Shown in pieces: positions 19,024 through 26,500 of a stretch of DNA of 64,000 bases (positions are counted from its first letter, which is position 1; each line of letters begins with the position of its first letter). The position numbers were made by a program, and so were the translations under genes. Source of the DNA: an uncultured Oscillospiraceae bacterium (lineage in GTDB: Bacteria > Bacillota > Clostridia > Oscillospirales > Acutalibacteraceae). Under the pieces are notes generated by a model. That model made no database searches. It was not told where the DNA came from and saw nothing but the letters and a program-made list of their open reading frames with translations. The stretch spans positions 1-64,000 of the forward strand of contig UQFL01000001.1 of assembly GCA_900540305.1 (NCBI GenBank), in the 5' to 3' direction.

Positions 19024-19080
19024 GACAAGCAAAACCGCCCTGCTGAACGACAAATTCAGCAGGGCGGTTTTTTGCTTGTC
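19024..19080. terminator. Bidirectional terminator between guaA side and XRE repressor 1
   Basis: A 17-bp perfect stem (19031-19047 / 19055-19071), extended by GACAAGC at 19024-19030 and GCTTGTC at 19074-19080. T runs on the plus strand and A runs on the other side allow termination from both directions. Confidence 0.9.
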
Positions 19081-19638
19081 TTATTTATTTTTTCTCCAGG
19101 CTACATAATACTGGCGTTCCTTGCCATCGTCACAAGTAGCGGGCCAGTTCAGTTTCCATTCAAAGTATTCGTCCCTGGTGATCTCCCCGGTGTCAAGTTC
19201 CTGCTGGCGCAAAAGCCATTCGTGCATGAACTCGTCCACAAGTCCGTACTGAAAGTAAATCCCCACGGGAGGATGGATGGGCCAGTCGTCGTTGTCATTG
19301 TAGCGCACACTGGTATCATCGGAGGCCCCTGTCTTGCCGGGATTGCGGACAAGCTGGAACAGGCGGATAGCGCCTGGGCTGTCCTCGTCCAGCCAGAAAA
19401 ATGTCCGCATAAAGTCCTCGGCAGAGCCGGGGGCAATGGTGTAGAAGTTCTGGCGGTCTACCCGCAGCGCCTCGGCCATCTTGTCCAGCAACTCCCGTTT
19501 CGGGACACGGTAATTCGTCTCATACTGGGCAATCCGGTTGTCTGCACCCTTTTCCTCCAAACCGATGGCAAGGCCCAATTCCTTTTGCGTCATGCCCCGA
19601 AAGGTACGGATTTTCTTGATTTTATCCCCTACGGTCAT
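19081..19638 (-). CDS. XRE-family repressor of element 1
   Basis: 185 residues from the ATG at 19638 on the minus strand (GGCGGTG upstream). The HTH domain KIKKIRTFRGMTQKELGLAIG...RIAQYETNYRVPKRELLDKMAEAL is at the N-terminus. The C-terminal part (LDTGEITRDEYFEWKLNWP) is shared with the repressor of element 2. It is transcribed divergently from xis-int and is the likely repressor of excision. Two 15-bp repeats in the divergent region are candidate operators. Confidence 0.87.
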   Translation of the reverse strand: MTVGDKIKKIRTFRGMTQKELGLAIGLEEKGADNRIAQYETNYRVPKRELLDKMAEALRVDRQNFYTIAPGSAEDFMRTFFWLDEDSPGAIRLFQLVRNPGKTGASDDTSVRYNDNDDWPIHPPVGIYFQYGLVDEFMHEWLLRQQELDTGEITRDEYFEWKLNWPATCDDGKERQYYVAWRKNK

Positions 19639-19669
19639 ATCATTCACCGCCTTTGAGGATAGTATAGCG

Positions 19670-19716
19670 CAAAAAAGCGAAATATGCAAGATATATCTTA
19701 ACAAAAAAGCGAAATA
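19670..19716. promoter_or_regulatory. Candidate XRE operator repeats, element 1
   Basis: CAAAAAAGCGAAATA occurs twice as a perfect direct repeat (19670-19684 and 19702-19716), 32 bases apart (three helical turns), between the divergent repressor and xis promoters. Confidence 0.65.
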
Positions 19717-19721
19717 AATTC

Positions 19722-19751
19722 TTGACATTAGCATAGATGTTAATGTATAAT
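19722..19751 (+). promoter_or_regulatory. Promoter of xis-int, element 1
   Basis: TTGACA (19722-19727), an 18-bp spacer, TATAAT (19746-19751), directly after the repeated operators. Confidence 0.75.
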
Positions 19752-19803
19752 GACAATGCGGATATTAACATATTTGCGAAACAAAAACAAGGAGGTGCTG
19801 ACC

Positions 19804-19992
19804 ATGGAAAAGGAGCTGTTTGTGAGGGCGGAGGAGGTTGCCAGGGAGCTGGGCGTTTCCAAGCCCTACGCCTACAAGCTGGTGCGGGAAATGAACGAGG
19901 AGCTGAAGAAAAAAGGCTTTCTCACCATTCCCGGACGGGTGAGCAGGCGCTACTTCGAGGAAAAATTCTATGGGCTGCGGGACAGGCAGTAA
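19804..19992 (+). CDS. Excisionase-like DNA-binding protein, element 1
   Basis: 62 residues from ATG 19804, with AAGGAGGT 7 bases upstream. FVRAEEVARELGVSKPYAYKLVREMNEELKKKGF is a MerR/excisionase-type helix-turn-helix, and GRVSRRYFEEKFYG follows. It lies immediately before the integrase, as in Tn916-like xis-int pairs, and is 60-65% alike by eye to the element 2 copy. Expected role: bending the ends to favour excision. Confidence 0.82.
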   Translation: MEKELFVRAEEVARELGVSKPYAYKLVREMNEELKKKGFLTIPGRVSRRYFEEKFYGLRDRQ

Positions 19993-20005
19993 GGAGGGAA
20001 CCACA

Positions 20006-21082
20006 ATGCCGGCATACAAAGACAAGGCAAAGGGCACATGGTATGCGTCCTTTTACTACGAGGACTGGACGGGTAAGAAAGTAAAGAAAATGAAACGGGG
20101 CTTTCCCACCAAGCGGGAGGCTCTGGAGTGGGAGCGGACATTCCTGCAACAGCAGACCGCCGATCTGGAAATGACCTTTGAAAACTTTGTGGCCGTCTAT
20201 GTAGCGGACATGAAGGGCCGTATCAAGGAAAACACCTGGGGGACAAAAGAGCATATCCTCTACAAGAAGTTGGTGCCGTACTTCGGCAAGCGGAAGATGT
20301 GTGACATTCACTCCAAAGAGGTCATCGCCTGGCAGAATGAAATGCTCAATTACCGGGACAAGAATGGCAAACCCTACTCTCCGGTGTACTTAAAAACGCT
20401 GCATAATCAGTTGAGCGCCGTGTTCAACCATGCGGTACGGCACTACAATCTAAAAGTTAATCCCGCTGCCCAGGCGGGCAATATGGGCAAGCCCAAGGGA
20501 CGGGAAATGCTGTTCTGGACAAAGGCGGAGTATCTGAAATTTGCCGAGGCCATGATGGACAAGCCCCTCTCCTATTACGCCTTTGAAATGCTCTACTGGT
20601 GCGGCGTCCGGGAGGGGGAGCTGCTGGCCCTCACTCCTGGTGACTTCGATTTTGAGAAACAGACCGTCACCATCTCCAAGTCCTACCAGCGGATCAAGGG
20701 CAAGGATGTGATTACAGACCCCAAGACCCCTAAGAGCAACCGGGTCATTCAAATGCCCGCTTTCCTCTGCGAAGAAATGCGGGACTATATCAAGAGCCTG
20801 TATGGGGTGAAACCCACCGACCGCATTTTCACGGTGACAAAATCCTACCTCCACCGGGAGATGGATAGGGGTGCGAAAGAGGCTGGGGTCAAGCGGATCA
20901 GAATACACGACCTGCGGCACTCCCACATTTCGCTGCTCATTGACATGGGCTTTACGGCCCTGGCAATCGCTGACCGGGTGGGACATGAAAGCATTGATAT
21001 TACCTACCGCTACGCCCACCTGTTTCCCACCCGGCAGACAGAGATGGCGGACAAACTGGACATGGAGCGAAAGGGGGCCTAA
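20006..21082 (+). CDS. int: Tyrosine integrase, element 1
   Basis: 358 residues from ATG 20006 (AAGGAGGG upstream). An N-terminal arm-binding region (GTWYASFYYEDWTGKK) is followed by a SAM-like core-binding domain (about 60-165) and the catalytic domain. Catalytic residues visible: Arg in YWCGVREGELLAL, HDLRHSH, GHESIDITYRYAH with the nucleophilic Tyr. It is closely related to the integrase at 27559, and both act at guaA. It is expected to recombine GAGTGGGAA sites. Confidence 0.95.
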   Translation: MPAYKDKAKGTWYASFYYEDWTGKKVKKMKRGFPTKREALEWERTFLQQQTADLEMTFENFVAVYVADMKGRIKENTWGTKEHILYKKLVPYFGKRKMCDIHSKEVIAWQNEMLNYRDKNGKPYSPVYLKTLHNQLSAVFNHAVRHYNLKVNPAAQAGNMGKPKGREMLFWTKAEYLKFAEAMMDKPLSYYAFEMLYWCGVREGELLALTPGDFDFEKQTVTISKSYQRIKGKDVITDPKTPKSNRVIQMPAFLCEEMRDYIKSLYGVKPTDRIFTVTKSYLHREMDRGAKEAGVKRIRIHDLRHSHISLLIDMGFTALAIADRVGHESIDITYRYAHLFPTRQTEMADKLDMERKGA

Positions 21083-21085
21083 ATC

Positions 21086-21406
21086 ATGTCAGCGAAAAAT
21101 CTTGACCGACACAACCGCTGGAGAAACAAAACTGTGGCTTTTCGGGTGTCCCCGGAGGAGGACAGGGAGATTGAAACCGCCGTGCGGCTCTCTGGCCTTA
21201 CCAAGCAGGACTACATCACCCGGCGGCTGCTGTGCCGGGATGTGGTGGTACAGGGCAATCCCAGGGTGTATAAGGCCCTGCGGAACGAGCTGGCCGCCGT
21301 TCTGGAAGAACTGGGGCGTATCGAGGCCGGAAATGGTGTGGATGGGGAGCTGCTGGACACCATCCGGCTGATCGCCGCCATCATGGACGGCATGAGGGAG
21401 GATTGA
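21086..21406 (+). CDS. MobC-like relaxosome accessory protein, element 1
   Basis: 106 residues. The N-terminal part (KTVAFRVSPEEDREIETAVRLSGLTKQDYI) is a ribbon-helix-helix pattern as in MobC-type mobilization proteins, followed by a helical region. It begins 3 bases after int and is paralogous to 28640-28975. It probably binds the transfer origin to help the relaxase open the strands. Confidence 0.8.
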   Translation: MSAKNLDRHNRWRNKTVAFRVSPEEDREIETAVRLSGLTKQDYITRRLLCRDVVVQGNPRVYKALRNELAAVLEELGRIEAGNGVDGELLDTIRLIAAIMDGMRED

Positions 21407-21409
21407 TAG

Positions 21410-22564
21410 ATGGATGGATTGAAAATGAAAACGACCGTCCCATATCCGTCTGTTGGCGCAGACGGGGGACAGTCGCTCTCACAAAAACCTAACCAAAGTA
21501 TAGCAGAGGGCGTGACAGAACACAAGCCCCCGGAAAGAGATTTGGAGGAAATCATGCGGCAGATAAGCCGGGTCAACGACCCGGCCTATCTGCCTACCGT
21601 GTCTATGAATGACCTCTACGAGCAGGTGTACCCCGGCAGACCTCCTGTGATAGACGGTCTGCTCTATGCGGGGACATATCTGTTTGTGGGCGCTCCCAAA
21701 GTGGGCAAGTCCTTTCTCATGGCCCAGCTTGCCTACTATGTGAGTATGGGCCTTTCCCTGTGGGGGTACGAGGTGCGCCAGGGGACAGTCCTCTATCTGG
21801 CCCTGGAGGACGATCACCGTCGCTTACAGGAGCGGTTGTACCGGATGTTTGGAGTAGAGAGTACCGGAAACCTGTTCTTTGCCATCGGAGCCAAGCAGCT
21901 CGGCGGTGGCCTGGAGGAACAACTAAAGGGGTTTGTCCGGGAACACCCTGACACCCGGCTTATCATCATCGACACCCTGCAAAAAATCAGGGAGGCCGGG
22001 GCCGAGAAGTACAGTTACGCAGACGACTATAAGGTGATAACCAGTCTGAAACGCTTTGCCGATGGAACGGGGGTCTGCCTCCTGCTGGTACACCATACCC
22101 GCAAGCAGCAGGCCGACGACAAGTTTGATATGATCTCCGGCACCAATGGCCTGATGGGTGCGGCGGACGGGGCCTTTCTGCTCCAAAAGGAACGGAGGAC
22201 GGACAATGCCGCCACACTGGACATTTCCGGGCGTGACCTGCAAGACCAGCGCCTCTATCTGAAACGGGACGAAGAACGGCTGGCGTGGGAGTTGGAGCGG
22301 CGGGAAACAGAACCGTATAAGGAACCGCCTGACCCGGTTTTGGAGGCCGTTGCCGCCCTGGTGACGGCGGAGCGGCCAGAGTGGAGCGGAACGGCCACCG
22401 ACCTTACCGCCGCCTTGGGGGTGGATATGAAAGCCAATGCCCTGGCGATGCGGTTAAATGTTCGGGCGTGGCGGCTGTCCTATGAGTACCATATCCGCTA
22501 CGAAAGCACCCGTACCCACGCCGGGAGAAGTATTCGGTTGACGCTGGAACCTCCCCAGGCGTGA
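21410..22564 (+). CDS. RepA-like AAA (RecA-fold) ATPase, element 1
   Basis: 384 residues. Walker A is VGAPKVGKSFLM (about 88-99), Walker B-like LIIIDTLQKI, then LLLVHHTRK, SGTNGLMGAADGAFLL. This is the pattern of RSF1010 RepA/AAA_25 hexameric helicases. The first ~40 residues include SVGADGGQSL, which in element 2 is a separate small ORF, and the DNA there forms a hairpin. GGAGG lies about 8 bases upstream of the ATG. A role as helicase for element replication or mobilization is inferred. Confidence 0.82.
   Translation: MDGLKMKTTVPYPSVGADGGQSLSQKPNQSIAEGVTEHKPPERDLEEIMRQISRVNDPAYLPTVSMNDLYEQVYPGRPPVIDGLLYAGTYLFVGAPKVGKSFLMAQLAYYVSMGLSLWGYEVRQGTVLYLALEDDHRRLQERLYRMFGVESTGNLFFAIGAKQLGGGLEEQLKGFVREHPDTRLIIIDTLQKIREAGAEKYSYADDYKVITSLKRFADGTGVCLLLVHHTRKQQADDKFDMISGTNGLMGAADGAFLLQKERRTDNAATLDISGRDLQDQRLYLKRDEERLAWELERRETEPYKEPPDPVLEAVAALVTAERPEWSGTATDLTAALGVDMKANALAMRLNVRAWRLSYEYHIRYESTRTHAGRSIRLTLEPPQA
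21446..21465 (+). repeat. Conserved hairpin with TTGGCG loop, element 1
   Basis: The stem CCGTCTG (21446-21452) / CAGACGG (21459-21465) encloses the loop TTGGCG. The matching hairpin in element 2 (28998-29017) has the same loop and a stem that differs by two paired changes. Confidence 0.65.
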
Positions 22565-22642
22565 CGACCGTGACGGCCGTGACAACCTCTGCGGCACCGC
22601 CCCCGGTATCAAAAAAGCCGTCACGGTCGTCACGGCTGTCAC
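22560..22642. repeat. Iteron-like inverted repeat array, element 1
   Basis: Three tandem 9-mers GTGACNNCC (22561-22569, 22570-22578, 22579-22587) are followed by three in the opposite orientation (22616-22624, the first with one mismatch, 22625-22633, 22634-22642). Bases 22560-22577 and 22617-22634 are perfect reverse complements (18 bp). It begins at the stop codon of the RepA-like gene. It may be a replication origin or a protein-binding array. Confidence 0.6.
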
Positions 22643-22800
22643 GGGGAGCGGGGGCGAAAGTCAAGGGGGCATACCTGCGGGTGGAGATTGCCGTAAGGCA
22701 ATACAACCCGTACCCCTTGACTTTCGGCCCACGGAAAACACTTGCCGGGCGGTGGAAAGGCCGCTGGCCTTTCCTCCCTGCCCCACGGCGAGTGAAAAAG
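22643..22800. other. Non-coding stretch between iteron array and hairpin cluster
   Basis: GC-rich sequence with no ORF I can support; an open frame through it reads low-complexity Arg/Pro/Gly protein and is better explained by base composition. I see no further clear structure here. Confidence 0.4.
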
Positions 22801-22990
22801 TTTAGGCGGGGTGCAGGGTGCCCTTTTCAAAGGGCGGCCCTGCTGGGGGAGCCGTCCGCAGACGGCGGGGGCAAAGCCCCCACACCACCCCGTAGGGCGC
22901 AAATGCGCTTTTGATGGCCGATAGGCTGTCAAAAGTGCTTTTGCGTTACTTTCGCAGAAAGTAACAAAGGCCCGCCGCTGGCGCGGCGGA
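22801..22990 (+). other. Structured region and candidate oriT, element 1
   Basis: Four consecutive hairpins: 22820-22835 (GCCCTTT/AAAGGGC), 22851-22866 (GCCGTC/GACGGC), 22867-22881 (GGGGGC/GCCCCC) and 22945-22965 (GTTACTTTC/GAAAGTAAC). AAAAGTGCTTTTGCGTTACT at 22931-22950 is identical in element 2 (30291-30310) and runs into the last hairpin. A conserved core beside an inverted repeat, just before the relaxase gene, is the layout of a transfer origin. Confidence 0.7.
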
Positions 22991-23009
22991 AAAGGAAGGA
23001 GGGATTGAT

Positions 23010-24194
23010 TTGAAAAGGACGATAAGCGTCATGGTGGGGCGAGGTTCGGTCAATCATAACAGTAGGAAGTTTCACGCCAAGAATACTGATCCAGAGCGTT
23101 CCCACCTGAATGTAACATACTGCCGGGAGAATATCAAGGCGGTGTACCATGAACTCTTTGACGAGGCCCTGGAACGCTACAACGCCAAGCAGACCAGAGC
23201 AGACCGCAAGATTGAAAACTACTATGAGAAGATACGCTCCGGCAAGCAGGAAAAGCCGTTCCATGAAATTATCCTGCAAGTGGGCAACAAGGATGACATG
23301 AGCGCCGACAGCGACGAGGGGCGGCTTGCCTTGACGGTGCTGGACGAGTACATGAAAGCGTTTCAAGAGCGTAACCCCAATCTCCGGGTATTCTCGGCTC
23401 ACCTCCACATGGATGAGGCCACACCCCATCTGCACATCGACTTTGTGCCGTTCACTACCGGGAGCAAGCGGGGGTTGGACACACGGGTATCGCTGAAACA
23501 GGCGTTAGCGGCCCAAGGTTTCAAGGGCGGCACCAGAGGGGACACGGAGTGGAGCCAGTGGGTGCGCTCGGAAAAGGAGCAGCTTTCCCTGGTTATGGAG
23601 CGCCACGGGATTGAATGGGAGGATAAGGGCACCCATGATAAGCACCTGTCTGTACTGGATTATAAGAAGGAACAGCGGGTAAAGGAGATCGCCGTCCTGG
23701 AGACAGTCAAGGCGGAGAAAGAAAGCCAGGTGGAGAGCCAGGAACGGCGGCTCAAAGAACTGGCCCCGGCGGTAAAGAACATGGAGCGGTTGGCTGCGGA
23801 CTTCTCCGCCGACCCGGACGAGATTTTGCCGGAGCCGGGAACGCTGGAAACAGGCCGGGCCTACCGGGAGAAAAAGGCCAAACCCCTGTTGGCCCAAATT
23901 GTCAAGGTGCTGCGCTCCCTGTATCTGGCCTATGTGGAGCTGCGGGGAAAATTTGAGCGTCTGCAAGGGGACTATGGCCGGGTGAGGGAGAGCAACGCCC
24001 GCCTGTCTGACCGATTGCAGGAGGTCAAGTTAGAAAATAAGGCCCTGCGGCAAGTCTCCGCCGACTATGAGCGGGTCAAGCGAGTCTTTGGTCCGGAACA
24101 AGTGGAGGTGGTGGTACAAGCGGACAAACAGCGGGAACAGGCGGAGAAAGGCCGAAAGCGGCCCCGGCGCTCTGTTGATCGGGGGGAGCGGTGA
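23010..24194 (+). CDS. MobV-family relaxase (Mob/Pre), element 1
   Basis: 394 residues from TTG 23010 (AAGGAGGG upstream). Mob_Pre features: an N-terminal HNSR motif, FHEIILQVGNK, and the metal-binding HLHMDEATPHLHIDFVP (about 129-145). The C-terminal half is charged and coiled-coil (about 215-275 and 310-350). It nicks oriT and leads the strand into a helper's conjugation pore. The intact homologue allows the frameshift in element 2's copy to be recognised. Confidence 0.93.
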   Translation: MKRTISVMVGRGSVNHNSRKFHAKNTDPERSHLNVTYCRENIKAVYHELFDEALERYNAKQTRADRKIENYYEKIRSGKQEKPFHEIILQVGNKDDMSADSDEGRLALTVLDEYMKAFQERNPNLRVFSAHLHMDEATPHLHIDFVPFTTGSKRGLDTRVSLKQALAAQGFKGGTRGDTEWSQWVRSEKEQLSLVMERHGIEWEDKGTHDKHLSVLDYKKEQRVKEIAVLETVKAEKESQVESQERRLKELAPAVKNMERLAADFSADPDEILPEPGTLETGRAYREKKAKPLLAQIVKVLRSLYLAYVELRGKFERLQGDYGRVRESNARLSDRLQEVKLENKALRQVSADYERVKRVFGPEQVEVVVQADKQREQAEKGRKRPRRSVDRGER

Positions 24195-24217
24195 AAGTAA
24201 AGGATTTGTTTTTATAC

Positions 24218-24251
24218 TTGATTATTCCATGCGTTTATGATATGCTAATAT
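24218..24251 (+). promoter_or_regulatory. Candidate promoter of the ABC-F attenuator
   Basis: TTGATT (24218-24223), a 17-bp spacer, TATGCT (24241-24246), with TAATAT alongside (24246-24251). Leader peptide translation would begin soon after. Confidence 0.5.
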
Positions 24252-24275
24252 AAACATTAGAGGTGAGGTGGAAAG

Positions 24276-24299
24276 ATGATTAACTTTTCTTGCAAATAA
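24276..24299 (+). CDS. Leader peptide MINFSCK of the ABC-F attenuator
   Basis: A 7-codon ORF with GAGGTGG just upstream. Its codons form the 5' arm of the first leader hairpin, so the position of a translating ribosome would decide which hairpin forms. This is too short for ordinary gene finding. Confidence 0.75.
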   Translation: MINFSCK

Positions 24300-24464
24300 A
24301 TTGGAATATACAGTGATACTGTGTTTTACAGTACCATTGTACCCATTGCAAGAAAGTTAAAAGTCTATTCACTCGATATATCGTAGGCGTATCACTCTTG
24401 ATAGGGGTGGTACTATTATGCTGTGACGAGCTGCAAGAATTGACTTTCTTGCAGCTCTTATTTT
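24280..24464 (+). promoter_or_regulatory. Ribosome-mediated attenuator upstream of the ABC-F gene
   Basis: Bases 24280-24295 pair with 24346-24360 (about 15 bp, one bulged T). The terminator is GAGCTGCAAGA (24428-24438) / TCTTGCAGCTC (24447-24457) plus a T-rich tail. The 24347-24360 arm can instead pair with 24440-24453 (14 bp, one G-U), breaking the terminator. A ribosome stalled on the leader peptide would free that arm, so a ribosome-targeting drug would induce the gene. Confidence 0.82.
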
Positions 24465-24500
24465 ATGTTCTTGATCCCTGGAATAAAGGAGGAATGCGAT

Positions 24501-26003
24501 ATGTCGATGATCCGAGTCGAGAACCTTACCTTTGCCTATCCATCCAGCTATGATAACATTTTTGAAAATGTCAATTTTCAAATTGATACAGATTGGAAAC
24601 TTGGGTTTGTTGGAAGAAACGGTAGAGGGAAAACAACTTTTCTAAATCTCTTGCTTGGAAAGTACGAATACCACGGGAAAATACAAGCCTCTGTGCAATT
24701 TGATTACTTTCCATATCCTGTGAACGACAAAAGCAGATTAACTACGGATATTCTCTCGGAAGTCTGCCCGCTGGCGGAAGAGTGGGAGCTGTTGAGAGAA
24801 CTGTCCCTTCTGGAAGTCCGTGATGATGTACTTTGGAGGCCATTTTTTACGCTTTCCAATGGAGAGCAGACCAAGGTGCTGCTTGCCGCTCTATTTCTGA
24901 ATGATGGACACTTTTTACTGATTGATGAACCGACAAACCATTTGGATATGAAAGCCAGAGAAACCGTTTCAGCATACCTGAAACGGAAAAAGGGATTTAT
25001 CTTAGTCTCTCATGATCGCTGTTTTTTAGATGGCTGTGTTGATCATATCCTGTCGATCAATCGGTCAAACATCGAAGTGCAACGCGGAAATTTTTCTACT
25101 TGGTTCACCAACTTCCAGCGTCAACAAGAATTTGAACTCGCTCAAAATGTGAAGCTGAAAAAAAGCATTGATAATATGCAAAAGGCCGCTAAAAGAACTT
25201 CTGTCTGGTCAAACCGAAGTGAAGCGTCAAAATATGGGAACGGCCCGGTTGACCGAGGGTATATTGGTCACAAATCTGCCAAAATGATGAAACGCTCAAA
25301 GGCTATCGAAGTGCGGCGGCAACGGGCAATCGAGGAAAAGTCCGGCCTTCTCAAAAATTTGGAAACCGTAGAAGATTTGAAAATCGCTCCGCTTCTTTAT
25401 TTTTCAGATACCTTAGTGACTTTCTCTGATGTTGTACCGATTTTTGACGGCAAAAATGTCTGCCAGCCAATCTCGTTTACAGTAAAACATGGAGAACGCA
25501 TTGCCCTTGATGGGAAAAATGGTTCTGGGAAAACGAGCCTTCTAAAGCTACTGGTCGGGCAACAAATAGAACATCGTGGGACAGTTGCAATAGGTTCTGG
25601 CATGATATTGTCCTATGTACCGCAAGATACTTCTATGCTGAACGGGTCGTTATCAGAGTTTGCGGAAGCCAATCGTGTTGATGAAAGTTTGTTTAAGGCA
25701 ATCTTACGGAAAATGGATTTTTCACGAATACAGTTTGAAAAGAAAATGGAAGATTTTTCAGCGGGACAAAAGAAAAAAGTGCTGATAGCAAAAAGCCTTT
25801 GTGAACAAGCACATCTGTATGTGTGGGATGAACCTCTTAACTATATTGACATCTATTCCCGAATGCAAATTGAAAATCTGATTAGGGAATTTTCTCCTAC
25901 AATGATCTTCGTAGAACATGATCTTGCTTTCAGAAATACGATTGCTACAAAAACAGTATATATTGAAAGCACTCCCGGTCAAAGCTGTCAATGGTCAAGA
26001 TGA
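24501..26003 (+). CDS. Lsa-type ABC-F ribosomal protection protein
   Basis: 500 residues from ATG 24501 (AAAGGAGG upstream). Two ABC domains and no membrane segments: Walker A GRNGRGKTT (38-46), signature LSNGEQTKVLLAALF, Walker B LLIDEPTNHLD; then an inter-domain linker (about 185-280), Walker A GKNGSGKTS and the second-domain signature FSAGQKKKVLIAKSL with WDEPLNYID. The N-terminal DWKLGFVGRNGRGKTT and WDEPLNYID are typical of the Lsa/Vga group, which dislodge lincosamides, streptogramin A and pleuromutilins from the ribosome. The spectrum here is inferred. Codon use is AT-richer than the element backbone. Confidence 0.9.
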   Translation: MSMIRVENLTFAYPSSYDNIFENVNFQIDTDWKLGFVGRNGRGKTTFLNLLLGKYEYHGKIQASVQFDYFPYPVNDKSRLTTDILSEVCPLAEEWELLRELSLLEVRDDVLWRPFFTLSNGEQTKVLLAALFLNDGHFLLIDEPTNHLDMKARETVSAYLKRKKGFILVSHDRCFLDGCVDHILSINRSNIEVQRGNFSTWFTNFQRQQEFELAQNVKLKKSIDNMQKAAKRTSVWSNRSEASKYGNGPVDRGYIGHKSAKMMKRSKAIEVRRQRAIEEKSGLLKNLETVEDLKIAPLLYFSDTLVTFSDVVPIFDGKNVCQPISFTVKHGERIALDGKNGSGKTSLLKLLVGQQIEHRGTVAIGSGMILSYVPQDTSMLNGSLSEFAEANRVDESLFKAILRKMDFSRIQFEKKMEDFSAGQKKKVLIAKSLCEQAHLYVWDEPLNYIDIYSRMQIENLIREFSPTMIFVEHDLAFRNTIATKTVYIESTPGQSCQWSR

Positions 26004-26034
26004 ACGGCGCATTTCATGCGCCGCCATTGACAGC
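25984..26034 (+). terminator. Hairpin over the end of the ABC-F gene
   Basis: GCTGTCAATGG (25984-25994) pairs with CCATTGACAGC (26024-26034), enclosing a second stem GGCGCA/TGCGCC. There is no T-run, so it may protect the 3' end or act as a weak terminator. Confidence 0.5.
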
Positions 26035-26123
26035 CCTGCCCGGTCTTGCTCTGCGGTTATCAAGGCAGGCAAGCCCCAGGGGTGCTTGCCTGCCTCCTTT
26101 GATTTTGAGTGGAGATCAGTGGC

Positions 26124-26154
26124 CGAAATTGGCCTCAAATTGAGGCCAATTTCG
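26124..26154. repeat. 15-bp inverted repeat near right end of element 1
   Basis: CGAAATTGGCCTCAA (26124-26138) and TTGAGGCCAATTTCG (26140-26154) are perfect reverse complements separated by one base. No gene lies here; the position near the element end suggests a protein-binding site. Confidence 0.55.
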
Positions 26155-26200
26155 ACAGGTACTTGCAAAGCCCGGAACTCTTGCAATCTCTGGTTTTCTG

Positions 26201-26219
26201 TGATACTATTTTGATACTA
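26201..26219. repeat. Element 1 right-end repeat pair TGATACTA
   Basis: Two TGATACTA/TTGATACTA units, matching the paired units at 18964-18985 near the left end; likely integrase arm sites. Confidence 0.5.
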
Positions 26220-26253
26220 AGAAAACGAGGTGTCCCAAATAACAGGTGAAATG

Positions 26254-26270
26254 TTAACATATTTGCGAAA
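26254..26270. repeat. 17-bp repeat TTAACATATTTGCGAAA (right copy)
   Basis: An exact copy of 19765-19781, which lies between the xis promoter and the xis gene. A shared site at both the regulatory region and the right end would suit Xis or integrase binding. Confidence 0.6.
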
Positions 26271-26321
26271 GTTTTTCCTGCGAAATCACCTCAAATACAC
26301 CCTACTATATCTGAATTTGCC

Positions 26322-26330
26322 GAGTGGGAA
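26322..26330 (+). other. Att junction between elements 1 and 2
   Basis: GAGTGGGAA followed by TAA; acts as attR of element 1 and attL of element 2. Confidence 0.87.
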
Positions 26331-26391
26331 TAAATTGAAAAACTCTGAAAACCCAGTAATAATGCGGGTTTGCAGGATTTCAAAACCCTCG

Positions 26392-26413
26392 TTGATAAGA
26401 TTTTGATAAGATT
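26392..26413. repeat. Element 2 left-end repeat pair TTGATAAGAT
   Basis: TTGATAAGATTTTGATAAGATT; matched near the right end by TGATAAGATATTGATAAATT (34932-34951). Same layout as in element 1 but a different core sequence. Confidence 0.5.
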
Positions 26414-26500
26414 ACACTTGAACCTCTTTATCGGATGTATCAAGTGGTTTGTGGGTAAAGAGTAATTTCTGAAGGCTCACAAAAATACCATATTAACATT

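Larger units (their letters stand above)
18894..26330 (+). mobile_element. Integrative mobilizable element 1 (guaA-targeting, Lsa cargo)
   Basis: Bounded by the GAGTGGGAA copies at 18894 and 26322. Contents: XRE repressor, xis-like gene, tyrosine integrase, MobC-like protein, RepA-like ATPase, structured/oriT region, MobV relaxase and an ABC-F resistance gene with attenuator. No conjugation pore genes are present, so it is mobilizable rather than self-transmissible. The int-to-relaxase backbone is visibly GC-rich compared with the host genes, while the ABC-F cargo is AT-richer. Confidence 0.9.

Noticed and set aside
19072..19656. 194-codon open frame on the plus strand opposite XRE repressor 1
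   Set aside because: Antisense of a clear HTH gene in GC-rich DNA; it would also start inside a terminator.
22561..22914. Open frame of 117 codons across the oriT region of element 1, with a partly similar frame at 30033-30341 in element 2 (shared KFRRGAGCPFQR)
   Set aside because: The shared amino acids follow from conserved hairpin DNA; base changes are paired within stems rather than synonymous, and there is no RBS or protein-like composition.
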